NCBI GenBank assembly: GCA_934339365.1
Contig: CAKRHW010000003.1
Coordinates: forward strand, 62,001 to 126,000
Reading direction: 5' to 3'
Origin: an uncultured Lachnospiraceae bacterium
Lineage (GTDB): Bacteria; Bacillota; Clostridia; Lachnospirales; Lachnospiraceae
DNA length: 64,000 bases
The translations under genes were made by a program, and so were the position numbers. Below are positions 15,100 through 22,923 of this stretch, piece after piece. The notes beneath the pieces were generated by a model that saw only the letters and a program-made list of their open reading frames with translations, was not told the origin of the DNA and ran no database searches. Every line of letters starts with the position of its first letter. The first letter of the stretch is position 1.

Positions 15100-16089
15100 A
15101 TGTTAGTAACGGATATTGGAATTGATTTAGGAACTGCAAGTGTTCTTGTTTATATTAGAGGAAAAGGTGTAGTTTTAAAAGAACCATCAGTAGTTGCATT
15201 TGATAGAGACACCAATAAAATAAAAGCTATTGGAGAAGAAGCCAGACTGATGATTGGAAGAACACCAGGGAATATTGTTGCAATCCGCCCATTGAGACAA
15301 GGGGTAATTTCGGATTATAAAGTAACAGAAAAAATGGTAAAATATTTCATTCAGAAAGCGGTAGGTAAAAAGACATATAAAAAACCAAGAATCAGCGTAT
15401 GTGTACCAACAGGTGCTACGGAAGTGGAAGAGAGAGCTGTAAAAGATGCCACATATGAGGCAGGAGCAAGAGAAGTACACATTATTGAAGAGCCTCTTGC
15501 CGCTGCTATTGGAGCAGGAATTGATATCACAAAGCCATGTGGAAATATGATTGTAGATATAGGAGGAGGTACTACAGATATTGCGGTTATTTCCTTAGGA
15601 GGAACGGTGGAAAGTACATCAATTAAGGTGGCTGGCGATGATTTTGACGAGGCAATTGTACGTTATATGAGAAAAAAACACAATTTACTGGTAGGAGACC
15701 GTACAGCCGAAGATATTAAGATTGCCATTGGAACAGCCTATCCGTTATCAGATGTTTTAAAGACAGAAGTCAGAGGACGAAATCTGGTTACAGGATTGCC
15801 AAAGACAATTGAAGTCACATCAGATGAGATAGAGGAAGCATTGAGAGAACCGACTGCTCAGATTGTAGAGGCAGTGCATACTGTTTTAGAGACAACGCCA
15901 CCTGAACTTGCAGCAGATATTGCAGACAGAGGAATTGTTTTAACCGGTGGAGGCTGTTTGTTAAGAGGATTAGAGTCATTGATTGAATCTAAAACAGGAA
16001 TTAATACAGTAACAGCAGAAGACCCAATGACCTGCGTTGCAATAGGGACAGGAAGATATATTGAGTATTTAAATGGTGGATTGAAATAG
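15100..16089 (+). CDS. mreB: MreB/Mbl family cell-shape actin homologue
   Basis: A 329-aa bacterial actin that polymerises under the membrane and guides cell-wall elongation. ATP-site motifs: phosphate-1 IGIDLGTASVLVY and phosphate-2 IVDIGGGTTDIAVIS; adenosine segment GIVLTGGGCLLRGLE. AAGGAG precedes the ATG. In Bacillus the gene next to spoIIID is mbl, so Mbl is the likely orthologue; here a cellulase gene sits between them. The typical partners mreC and mreD are not adjacent, which also favours an Mbl-type role. recD2 starts 17 bp downstream and may share the transcript. Confidence 0.92.
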   Translation: MLVTDIGIDLGTASVLVYIRGKGVVLKEPSVVAFDRDTNKIKAIGEEARLMIGRTPGNIVAIRPLRQGVISDYKVTEKMVKYFIQKAVGKKTYKKPRISVCVPTGATEVEERAVKDATYEAGAREVHIIEEPLAAAIGAGIDITKPCGNMIVDIGGGTTDIAVISLGGTVESTSIKVAGDDFDEAIVRYMRKKHNLLVGDRTAEDIKIAIGTAYPLSDVLKTEVRGRNLVTGLPKTIEVTSDEIEEALREPTAQIVEAVHTVLETTPPELAADIADRGIVLTGGGCLLRGLESLIESKTGINTVTAEDPMTCVAIGTGRYIEYLNGGLK

Positions 16090-16106
16090 TGGAGGCTGAA
16101 CGATAA

Positions 16107-18344
16107 ATGACAACAGTGACAGGATATGTGGATCACATTATCTTTAGAAATGAAGATAATGGATACACAGTTTTCCAGTTAATGGAAGGGAAAAAGGAAC
16201 ATATTTGTGTAGGAATTGTAGAGATGGTGCAAGAGGGGGGATATGTTGAGATTACAGGTGAAGAAATTATTCATCCTGTCTATGATAAGCAGATTAAAAT
16301 TCATACATACGAAATAAGAGTCCCGGAAGATGAGGACTCTATTTTGCGTTACTTAGGTTCGGGTGCAATAAAAGGAATTGGATTAAAACTGGCTGACCGT
16401 ATTATACGCAAGTTTGGAAAAGATACACTTCAGATTATCGATGAAGAACCAGAGCGTCTTGCAGAGGTAAAAGGAATCAGTATCGGAAAAGCAATGGAAA
16501 TATCAGATCAGATATCTGAAAAAAAAGATATGAGACAGGCAATGATGTATTTGCAGAAATATGGAATTTCCACCAGACTGGCATTGAAGATTTACAACCA
16601 ATATGGAAGCTCTATGTATCAGATTTTAGATACCAATCCTTATAAAATGGCAGATGATATAGAGGGAGTAGGTTTTAAAGTTGCAGATGAAATTGCAAAA
16701 AAAATTGGAATATTAGCGGATTCAGATTTTAGAATTGAATCTGGAATTGTATATACGCTCCAGCAGGCAGCACTAAATGGACATACTTATCTTCCGATGG
16801 ATGAACTGATTTGTGATGCAAAAAAATTGCTTGGCATTGAAGAAATTGAAATGGATAAGCATATCATGGATCTTGTAATTGAAAAAAAGATTATCGTAAA
16901 GGAATGGAATCAGGTACAGGCGGTTTATACTTCGAATTTTTATTATACAGAATTAAAAGTTGCCAAGCAGCTATGTGATTTGAATTTCAAACAGGAACTG
17001 AATGAGGAGGAAACGTATAAAGAAATTAATCATATAGAGAAGAAATTACAAATTTCATTGGATGAATTACAAAAGAAAGCTGTTTATGAAGCTGCATCAT
17101 CTGGAGTTGTTGTTCTTACCGGAGGACCCGGTACAGGAAAAACAACTACAATTAATGCGATGATTCATTTTTTTGAACAGCAGGGAGATGTGATATTACT
17201 TGCAGCACCTACCGGACGTGCCGCAAAAAGAATGTCTGAGGCAACGGGGTATGAGGCACAGACGATTCACAGACTACTCGAATTTACAGGAGGAGTAGGT
17301 GAGTCTGATACCATTAGTCATTTTGAAAGGAATGAAGAAAATCAATTAGAAGCAGATGTGATTATTATAGATGAGATGTCTATGGTGGATATTTTTTTAA
17401 TGAGTGCATTATTAAAAGCTGTTCTGACAGGAACAAGACTGATATTGGTAGGAGATGTGGACCAGTTACCATCTGTCAGCCCGGGAAATGTGTTAAAAGA
17501 TATTATAAACAGCGGATGCTTTCCAGTTGTAATGTTAAATAAGATATTTCGTCAGGCAACAGAAAGTGAAATTATTACAAATGCACATAGAATTAATCAA
17601 GGAAAACCTGTTAAGTTTACAAATAAAAAAGACTTTTTATATATAGAAAGGGACAATGCCAATCGGATTGCAGGTGTTATTACTACTTTAATCCGGGAAA
17701 AACTGCCAAAGTATGTTCATGCGCAACAGCTTGATATTCAGGTGTTATCTCCTACGAGAATTGGAAATCTAGGTACTATTAATTTGAATCGAACGCTTCA
17801 GGAACAACTGAATCCGGAAAAACCAGGAAAACAACAAAAGGAATATGGAGAGATTGTTTTTCGGGAAGGTGATAAGGTAATGCAGATAAAAAATAATTAT
17901 CAGATTGCATGGGAAAAGAAAAGTAGTTTTGGACATGTAGTAGAAGAAGGGCAGGGAGTGTTTAATGGAGATATGGGAGTGATTACCAAAATCAATTTAA
18001 CGACAGAATTGATGGAGGTAGAGTTTGATGAAGGCAGAAGAGTAAGATATAGTTTTAAGAATCTAGATGAATTAGAACTTGCATATGCAGTGACAGTTCA
18101 TAAATCACAGGGAAGTGAGTATCCGGCTGTGATTATTCCGGTTTTATCAGGACCGAAAATGCTGATGAACCGAAATGTATTATATACTGCTGTTACAAGA
18201 GCAAAATCATGTGTCTGTCTGGTGGGACTGAAATCTACAATTCAGGCAATGATTGAAAATGAAGGGGAGCACAAAAGATATTCCGGATTAGACCGGAGAA
18301 TTAAAGAAATAAACCATATAGAAACAGAAGAAATCGTATCATAA
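16107..18344 (+). CDS. recD2: RecD2-type ATP-dependent DNA helicase
   Basis: A 745-aa superfamily 1 helicase of the RecB-independent RecD2 class, expected to move 5'-to-3' in replication and repair. It has an N-terminal OB-like domain, helix-hairpin-helix elements (IKGIGLKLADRIIRKFG), Walker A GGPGTGKTTT at about 339-348, Walker B IIIDEMSM, motif III LVGDVDQLPSVSPG, and motifs V/VI near the C-terminus (AYAVTVHKSQGSEYP, LYTAVTRAK). The length fits the class. GGAGG sits 11 bases before the ATG. comF follows after 9 bp, a common pairing in Clostridia. Confidence 0.94.
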   Translation: MTTVTGYVDHIIFRNEDNGYTVFQLMEGKKEHICVGIVEMVQEGGYVEITGEEIIHPVYDKQIKIHTYEIRVPEDEDSILRYLGSGAIKGIGLKLADRIIRKFGKDTLQIIDEEPERLAEVKGISIGKAMEISDQISEKKDMRQAMMYLQKYGISTRLALKIYNQYGSSMYQILDTNPYKMADDIEGVGFKVADEIAKKIGILADSDFRIESGIVYTLQQAALNGHTYLPMDELICDAKKLLGIEEIEMDKHIMDLVIEKKIIVKEWNQVQAVYTSNFYYTELKVAKQLCDLNFKQELNEEETYKEINHIEKKLQISLDELQKKAVYEAASSGVVVLTGGPGTGKTTTINAMIHFFEQQGDVILLAAPTGRAAKRMSEATGYEAQTIHRLLEFTGGVGESDTISHFERNEENQLEADVIIIDEMSMVDIFLMSALLKAVLTGTRLILVGDVDQLPSVSPGNVLKDIINSGCFPVVMLNKIFRQATESEIITNAHRINQGKPVKFTNKKDFLYIERDNANRIAGVITTLIREKLPKYVHAQQLDIQVLSPTRIGNLGTINLNRTLQEQLNPEKPGKQQKEYGEIVFREGDKVMQIKNNYQIAWEKKSSFGHVVEEGQGVFNGDMGVITKINLTTELMEVEFDEGRRVRYSFKNLDELELAYAVTVHKSQGSEYPAVIIPVLSGPKMLMNRNVLYTAVTRAKSCVCLVGLKSTIQAMIENEGEHKRYSGLDRRIKEINHIETEEIVS

Positions 18345-18353
18345 AGAGGGAAA

Positions 18354-19076
18354 ATGAAAAAGAAATTCGAGGACATAAAAAAAATAGCTGCTGCAATTTT
18401 ATATCCACCGGTTTGCCCGGTTTGTAAAAAAATATTAGGATACCAGAAACTTATTTGCGGAAAATGTAGCGAAAAAATGATTGCAGTAGGTGAAAATACA
18501 TGCAAATCCTGTGGAAAACCATTAGAAAATGAAGAAAGAGAATACTGCTATGACTGTAGCAAAAAAAAGCATTATTACGAACAGGGAGTTGCAGCGTTTC
18601 GGTATAATGAAACGGTTAAGAAAACAATTTATGAATTCAAATATCAAAACAAGCGTGAGTATGCCGAATATTATACCAGGCAACTGATATTACAATATGA
18701 CCACATATTTAAGCAATGGGGAATAGAGGCGATTGTTCCGGTCCCAATTTATAAATTAAAAAAAAGAAAACGGGGCTTTAATCAGGCACAATTGATCGGA
18801 AAAGAATTAAGTTATCATTTACAGATTCCATGTATCAATCAATGGCTGATTCGGGTGAAAAATACAATTCCACAAAAAGAACTGAATGATGCAGGGAGAA
18901 AAAAGAATCTAGAAGATGCTTTTGCAGTCAAAAAAGACTATCCTTATAAAACGGTTCTGTTAGTAGATGATATCTATACAACCGGAAGCACAATCGATCA
19001 CTGTGCAAAGATTTTAAAGGCAAATGGATGTAAAAAGGTGTATTTTGCTGCTGTATCAATTGGACAGGGGATTTAG
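18354..19076 (+). CDS. comF: ComF family phosphoribosyltransferase-like protein
   Basis: 240 aa. The N-terminal double zinc ribbon has Cys pairs CPVCKK / CGKCSE and CKSCGK / CYDC. The C-terminal type-I phosphoribosyltransferase fold carries VLLVDDIYTTGSTID (about 201-215), plus PVPIYKLKKRKRGFNQAQ. ComF supports DNA uptake in naturally competent bacteria; in Clostridia its role is less clear and may relate to DNA handling with the adjacent recD2 helicase. It is nine bases behind recD2, so clearly co-transcribed. The gene ends just before the rpmG promoter, with no obvious terminator. Confidence 0.92.
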   Translation: MKKKFEDIKKIAAAILYPPVCPVCKKILGYQKLICGKCSEKMIAVGENTCKSCGKPLENEEREYCYDCSKKKHYYEQGVAAFRYNETVKKTIYEFKYQNKREYAEYYTRQLILQYDHIFKQWGIEAIVPVPIYKLKKRKRGFNQAQLIGKELSYHLQIPCINQWLIRVKNTIPQKELNDAGRKKNLEDAFAVKKDYPYKTVLLVDDIYTTGSTIDHCAKILKANGCKKVYFAAVSIGQGI

Positions 19077-19103
19077 AGCGTATAAGAAAATAGCAAAAAG
19101 TAG

Positions 19104-19133
19104 TTGACTTCATTTAGCGTGTTATGTTATATT
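19104..19133 (+). promoter_or_regulatory. Promoter of rpmG-secE-nusG
   Basis: TTGACT (19104-19109), then TATATT (19128-19133) after 18 bp, or TTATAT after 17. The leader then contains a TGCCC/GGGCA hairpin with inner CGTT/AACG (19165-19196). Confidence 0.7.
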
Positions 19134-19243
19134 TAACTAGCGTTGGAAGAAGTCTTTTTTTTTATGCCCATTTTTCGTTATCCCACAACGAGGGCACAAA
19201 AAAAGCGAATAGCAAATTAAAATTAAAAGTGGAGGTGGACGTT

Positions 19244-19393
19244 GTGCGCACAAAGATCACATTGGCCTGTACGGAATGTCAGCAGAGAAATTATAATATG
19301 ACAAAAGACAAGAAGTCACATCCGGACAGAATGGAGACAAAGAAGTATTGCAGATTCTGTAAGAAACACACATTACACAAGGAAACAAAATAG
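19244..19393 (+). CDS. rpmG: 50S ribosomal protein L33
   Basis: A 49-aa large-subunit protein. It starts at GTG 19244, five bases after GGAGGTGG; a longer upstream reading of the frame has no family similarity and was discarded. The sequence MRTKITLACTECQQRNYNMTKDKK has the zinc-binding form, with CTEC and CRFC pairs. rpmG-secE-nusG is the conserved Firmicute order. Confidence 0.95.
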   Translation: MRTKITLACTECQQRNYNMTKDKKSHPDRMETKKYCRFCKKHTLHKETK

Positions 19394-19420
19394 TCAGCAA
19401 TAGAATAATGGAGGCGAAAC

Positions 19421-19672
19421 ATGAGCGAATCAGTAGAAAACATAACTGATTCTTCTAAATCAGAAGAAACCGCTGCCAAGAAGAAAGAAAAAGCTCCAAA
19501 GAAAAACTGGTGGAAAGGTTTAAAATCTGAATTTAAGAAGATTATTTGGCCGGACAGACTTGCAGTTGCCAAGAAGACAACAGCAGTAATCGTTATTTCT
19601 ATTATACTAGGATGCATTATTAAAGTGCTTGATATGGCTATTCAATTTGGTTTATCATTTATTATTAAATAG
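19421..19672 (+). CDS. secE: Preprotein translocase subunit SecE
   Basis: An 83-aa small essential clamp of the SecYEG channel. It has a charged Lys/Glu-rich N-terminus, the conserved amphipathic stretch WWKGLKSEFKKIIWPDR, and one membrane helix (about 52-80). One C-terminal membrane span is the normal short Gram-positive form. Its partner SecY is at 54579 in this window. Confidence 0.95.
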   Translation: MSESVENITDSSKSEETAAKKKEKAPKKNWWKGLKSEFKKIIWPDRLAVAKKTTAVIVISIILGCIIKVLDMAIQFGLSFIIK

Positions 19673-19685
19673 TGAATTACAGTAG

Positions 19686-19713
19686 TTGCAAAAAGTAAAG
19701 ATTCTTTTTGCAA
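19686..19713 (+). other. Perfect hairpin between secE and nusG
   Basis: TTGCAAAAAG and CTTTTTGCAA form a 10-bp stem with an 8-base loop. No T-run follows, so it is not a simple terminator; it could be an RNA processing site or stabiliser. Confidence 0.5.
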
Positions 19714-19736
19714 TACAGATAGGAGTAAGGTAACAT

Positions 19737-20252
19737 ATGTCAGAGGCAAACTGGTATGTAGTTCATACCTATTCAGGATATGAAAATAAGGTAAAAGCCA
19801 ACATTGAAAAGACAATTGAAAACAGACACTTAGAAGATCAGATTCTTGAAGTTTCTGTGCCTATGCAGGATGTAGTGGAATTAAAAGATGGTGTAAAAAA
19901 AGAATCATCAAAGAAAATGTTCCCAGGATATGTTCTTATTAACATGGTTATGAATGATGATACATGGTTTGTAGTAAGAAATACCAGAGGGGTTACAGGG
20001 TTTGTTGGACCAGGGTCGAAACCGGTACCACTCACAAAGGAAGAGATGATTCCATTAGGAATTGACAAACCTGATATTGTTGTAGATTATGAAATTGGAG
20101 ATACCGTTTCTGTCACAGCAGGTGTATGGTCAGGTACTGTGGGTGTCATTAAAAAGATTGATGACAGCAAACAGTCTGTTACAATTAATGTTGATATGTT
20201 TGGACGTGAAACGCCTGTTGAACTAAGTTTCACAGAAATTAAAAAAATGTAG
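19737..20252 (+). CDS. nusG: Transcription termination/antitermination factor NusG
   Basis: 171 aa: an N-terminal NGN domain (MSEANWYVVHTYSGYENKV, FPGYVLINM, RNTRGVTGFVG) that binds the RNA polymerase clamp, and a C-terminal KOW domain (EIGDTVSVTAGVWSGTVGVI) for ribosome or Rho contact. There is no insertion. It stands at the expected place before rplK. Confidence 0.96.
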   Translation: MSEANWYVVHTYSGYENKVKANIEKTIENRHLEDQILEVSVPMQDVVELKDGVKKESSKKMFPGYVLINMVMNDDTWFVVRNTRGVTGFVGPGSKPVPLTKEEMIPLGIDKPDIVVDYEIGDTVSVTAGVWSGTVGVIKKIDDSKQSVTINVDMFGRETPVELSFTEIKKM

Positions 20253-20304
20253 AAAATAAGTGGGAGAAGAAATTCTTTCGATAATACCACAAGGAGGTGC
20301 CATT

Positions 20305-20730
20305 ATGGCAAAGCAAGTAGAAGGATATATTAAATTACAAATCGAAGCTGGTAAGGCAACACCAGCACCACCAGTTGGTCCAGCTTTAGGACAGCATGGT
20401 GTAAATATTGTTCAGTTTACAAAGGAGTTCAATGCAAGAACAGCAGAGCAGATGGGAATGATTATTCCAGTTGTTATTACAGTATATAATGACAGAAGCT
20501 TTACATTTATTACAAAGACTCCACCAGCTGCAGTTTTATTAAAGAAAGCATGTAAGATTAAATCTGGTTCAGGTGTTCCTAACAAGAACAAGGTTGCAAC
20601 AATTAAGAAGGCAGATGTTCAGAAAATCGCTGAGACAAAGATGCCAGACTTAAATGCGGCATCAATTGAAGCAGCAATCAGCATGATTTCAGGTACTGCA
20701 AGAAGTATGGGTATCGTTGTAGAAGACTAA
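20305..20730 (+). CDS. rplK: 50S ribosomal protein L11
   Basis: A 141-aa protein of the GTPase-associated centre and stringent-response RelA contact. The conserved proline-rich motif PAPPVGPALGQHGVNI lies near residue 20. The start is at ATG 20305, eight bases behind AAGGAGG; an upstream in-frame ATG at 20260 would add a non-homologous 15-residue extension. Confidence 0.97.
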   Translation: MAKQVEGYIKLQIEAGKATPAPPVGPALGQHGVNIVQFTKEFNARTAEQMGMIIPVVITVYNDRSFTFITKTPPAAVLLKKACKIKSGSGVPNKNKVATIKKADVQKIAETKMPDLNAASIEAAISMISGTARSMGIVVED

Positions 20731-20807
20731 TTGGATACATTTGTAATTGAAAATATAAAAGGAAAAGTGGGAGGTTTATCCGTTAAAACCACTAGGAGGT
20801 AATTAGA

Positions 20808-21500
20808 ATGAAAAGAGGAAAAAGATACGAAAACGCTGCTAAGGCAGTAGACCGCGCAACTCTTTATGATACAGCTGAAAGCATTTCATTAGTAAAGCAG
20901 TCAGCGAATGCAAAATTTGATGAAACAATTGAAGTTCATATTAGAACAGGATGTGATGGACGTCACGCAGAACAGCAGATTCGTGGTGCTGTAGTTTTAC
21001 CACACGGAACAGGTAAGAAAGTTAAAGTTTTAGTTTTTGCTAAAAACGATAAAGCAGCAGAGGCAGAAGCAGCTGGTGCAGAATACGTTGGAGGAGAAGA
21101 ATTAATTCCAAAGATCCAGAATGAAGGATGGTGCGATTTCGATGTTGTTGTTGCAACACCTGATATGATGGGTGTAGTTGGTCGTTTAGGTCGTGTACTT
21201 GGACCAAAGGGATTAATGCCTAACCCAAAAGCAGGAACAGTAACAATGGATGTTACAAAAGCTGTTAACGATATTAAAGCAGGTAAGATTGAATACAGAC
21301 TTGATAAGACAAACATTATCCATGTGCCAATTGGAAAAGCTTCTTTCACAGAAGAACAGTTAGCGGACAACTTCCAGACGCTTATAGATGCAATTATGAA
21401 AGCTAAGCCAGCAGCACTTAAGGGACAGTATTTGAAGAGCATTACAGTTGCTTCAACAATGGGACCTGGTGTAAAGATGAACGTAGCAAAATATCAATAA
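20808..21500 (+). CDS. rplA: 50S ribosomal protein L1
   Basis: A 230-aa mobile L1-stalk protein that helps release deacylated tRNA; in many bacteria it represses its own rplK-rplA mRNA. Signature VLGPKGLMPNPKAGTVT is present. It ends before a long hairpin and the separate L10 promoter. Confidence 0.97.
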   Translation: MKRGKRYENAAKAVDRATLYDTAESISLVKQSANAKFDETIEVHIRTGCDGRHAEQQIRGAVVLPHGTGKKVKVLVFAKNDKAAEAEAAGAEYVGGEELIPKIQNEGWCDFDVVVATPDMMGVVGRLGRVLGPKGLMPNPKAGTVTMDVTKAVNDIKAGKIEYRLDKTNIIHVPIGKASFTEEQLADNFQTLIDAIMKAKPAALKGQYLKSITVASTMGPGVKMNVAKYQ

Positions 21501-21517
21501 TTTTATTGAAATTAATT

Positions 21518-21557
21518 ATTTTCTTTTGTCTGGTTTCAGATCAGGCAAAAGAAAATA
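21518..21557 (+). other. Stem-loop between rplA and the rplJ promoter
   Basis: TATTTTCTTTTG and CAAAAGAAAATA arms, with inner CTG/CAG pairs. The 3' side is followed by A residues rather than U, so it is not a canonical terminator on the plus strand. Confidence 0.4.
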
Positions 21558-21567
21558 AAAAAAATAG

Positions 21568-21596
21568 TTGACATCGAATATAGAATGTGTTAGACT
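21568..21596 (+). promoter_or_regulatory. Promoter of rplJ-rplL
   Basis: TTGACA (21568-21573), a 17-bp spacer and TAGACT (21591-21596). Confidence 0.8.
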
Positions 21597-21599
21597 ACA

Positions 21600-21747
21600 C
21601 AAGTGTTAAAACTGAATATGACCGAAGACAGCAGGCGCCGATGGCGTAAGAAAAATTTGCCTGCCGAGGGAAATCTTATAATGAAAATAATCATTAATTT
21701 TATAAGCATATAGTACCTCTTTGTCTTTGGCAGAGAGGTTTTTTCAT
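21600..21747 (+). promoter_or_regulatory. L10 leader RNA with attenuator
   Basis: The segment contains the L10-leader core GACCGAAGACAGCAGGCG...TTGCCTGCCGAGGG. It ends in CCTCT / AGAGG followed by a run of T (21716-21744). Family knowledge: L10 (with L7/L12) binds this leader and favours premature termination, so L10 controls its own mRNA. The arrangement here is complete: promoter, aptamer, terminator, rplJ. Confidence 0.88.
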
Positions 21748-21769
21748 TAAAAATATAAGGAGGCAGAAA

Positions 21770-22264
21770 ATGGCTAAAGTAGAGATCAAAAAGCCTGTTG
21801 TTGATGAGATTTCTTCATTACTTGACGGTGCTGCTACAGCTGTAGTTGTAGATTATCGTGGACTTACAGTAGAACAGGATACAAAACTTCGTAAAGAGTT
21901 AAGAGAAGCTGGAGTCACATATAAAGTATATAAGAATACAATGATCAATTTTGCTGTTAAGGGTACAGAATTTGAACCATTGTCAGCAAACTTAGAAGGA
22001 CCAACAGCCCTTGCAGTATGTAAGGAAGACGCAACATGTCCAGCTAGAATCTTAGCAAAATTTGCAAAGGATGCAGAAGCATTAGAGATTAAAGCAGGTG
22101 TTGTGGAAGGCGTTTATTATGATACAGAAGGAATGAAGACAATTGCCAGCATTCCATCAAGAGAAGAATTACTTTCAAAATTCCTTGGAAGTATTCAGTC
22201 ACCTATTACAAACTTCGCTCGTGTTATTAATCAGATCGCTGAACAGAAAGAGCAGGAAGCGTAA
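21770..22264 (+). CDS. rplJ: 50S ribosomal protein L10
   Basis: 164 aa. It is the base of the L7/L12 stalk: the N-terminal half binds 23S rRNA and the C-terminal helix (SPITNFARVINQIAEQKEQ) holds L12 dimers. Conserved early segment VVVDYRGLTVEQDTKLR. It follows its own leader, then rplL after 47 bp. Confidence 0.97.
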   Translation: MAKVEIKKPVVDEISSLLDGAATAVVVDYRGLTVEQDTKLRKELREAGVTYKVYKNTMINFAVKGTEFEPLSANLEGPTALAVCKEDATCPARILAKFAKDAEALEIKAGVVEGVYYDTEGMKTIASIPSREELLSKFLGSIQSPITNFARVINQIAEQKEQEA

Positions 22265-22311
22265 TAAAAACAACAAAGTAATATTATTATATTTTATTGG
22301 AGGATTTAAAA

Positions 22312-22674
22312 ATGACAACTCAGGAAATTATTGATGTAATCAAAGGATTATCAGTTTTAGAATTAAATGATTTAGTAAAGGCATGTGAAGAAGAATTTGG
22401 TGTTTCTGCAGCAGCAGGTGTTGTAGTTGCAGCAGGTGGTGCTGGTGAAGCAGCAGCTGAGAAGACAGAATTCGACGTTGAATTAACAGAAGTTGGACCA
22501 AACAAGGTTAAGGTTATCAAGGCTGTTAAGGATGCAACAGGATTAGGATTAAAGGAAGCTAAGGAAGTAGTTGACGGAGCTCCTAAGATTGTTAAGGAAG
22601 CTATGCCAAAGGCAGAAGCAGAAGCTTTAGTGAAAGCATTAGAAGAGCAGGGAGCAAAGGCTACATTAAAATAG
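22312..22674 (+). CDS. rplL: 50S ribosomal protein L7/L12
   Basis: A 120-aa multi-copy stalk protein recruiting translation factors. It has an N-terminal dimerisation part, an Ala/Gly hinge (about 35-52) and a C-terminal domain with VKVIKAVKDATGLGLKEAK. The start is at ATG 22312, eight bases after GGAGG; the in-frame ATG at 22297 would place that ribosome site inside the gene. Confidence 0.97.
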   Translation: MTTQEIIDVIKGLSVLELNDLVKACEEEFGVSAAAGVVVAAGGAGEAAAEKTEFDVELTEVGPNKVKVIKAVKDATGLGLKEAKEVVDGAPKIVKEAMPKAEAEALVKALEEQGAKATLK

Positions 22675-22710
22675 TCATTTTCTCATATCTTTTACAGAGA
22701 GCATCATAAA

Positions 22711-22758
22711 GGAGATTTCAGAATATAATGAATGTTATATTCTGAGGTCTCTTTTTTT
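22711..22758 (+). terminator. Terminator/attenuator between rplL and rpoB
   Basis: The long stem GAGATTTCAGAATATAA / TTATATTCTGAGGTCTC has one mismatch and is followed by TTTTTTT. It separates abundant L7/L12 mRNA from rpoBC. Confidence 0.88.
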
Positions 22759-22782
22759 ATTTTGGATTTGTAAAAAAACGGG

Positions 22783-22811
22783 TTGACAATATTTGGCGCC
22801 TGTGATAAGAT
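22783..22811 (+). promoter_or_regulatory. rpoB promoter
   Basis: A perfect TTGACA (22783-22788), 17 bp, and TAAGAT (22806-22811). A roughly 105-base leader precedes the ATG. Confidence 0.8.
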
Positions 22812-22923
22812 GGAAAATGCACTATTGTGGATAAGCATATACACATAAGCATTCCACAACTCAGAATTACAGTAAGCAATCACGCTTATATTTTTATTTA
22901 GAAAGAACAGGGGTGAAATATCA

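Noticed and set aside
19124..19243. N-terminal extension of L33 from ATG 19124
   Set aside because: The ATG lies within the promoter region; L33 begins at the GTG behind GGAGGTGG and has the standard 49 residues.
22143..22334. Small plus-strand frame overlapping rplJ and the rplJ-rplL gap
   Set aside because: Out-of-frame shadow of rplJ ending near the rplL ribosome site; no ribosome site of its own.
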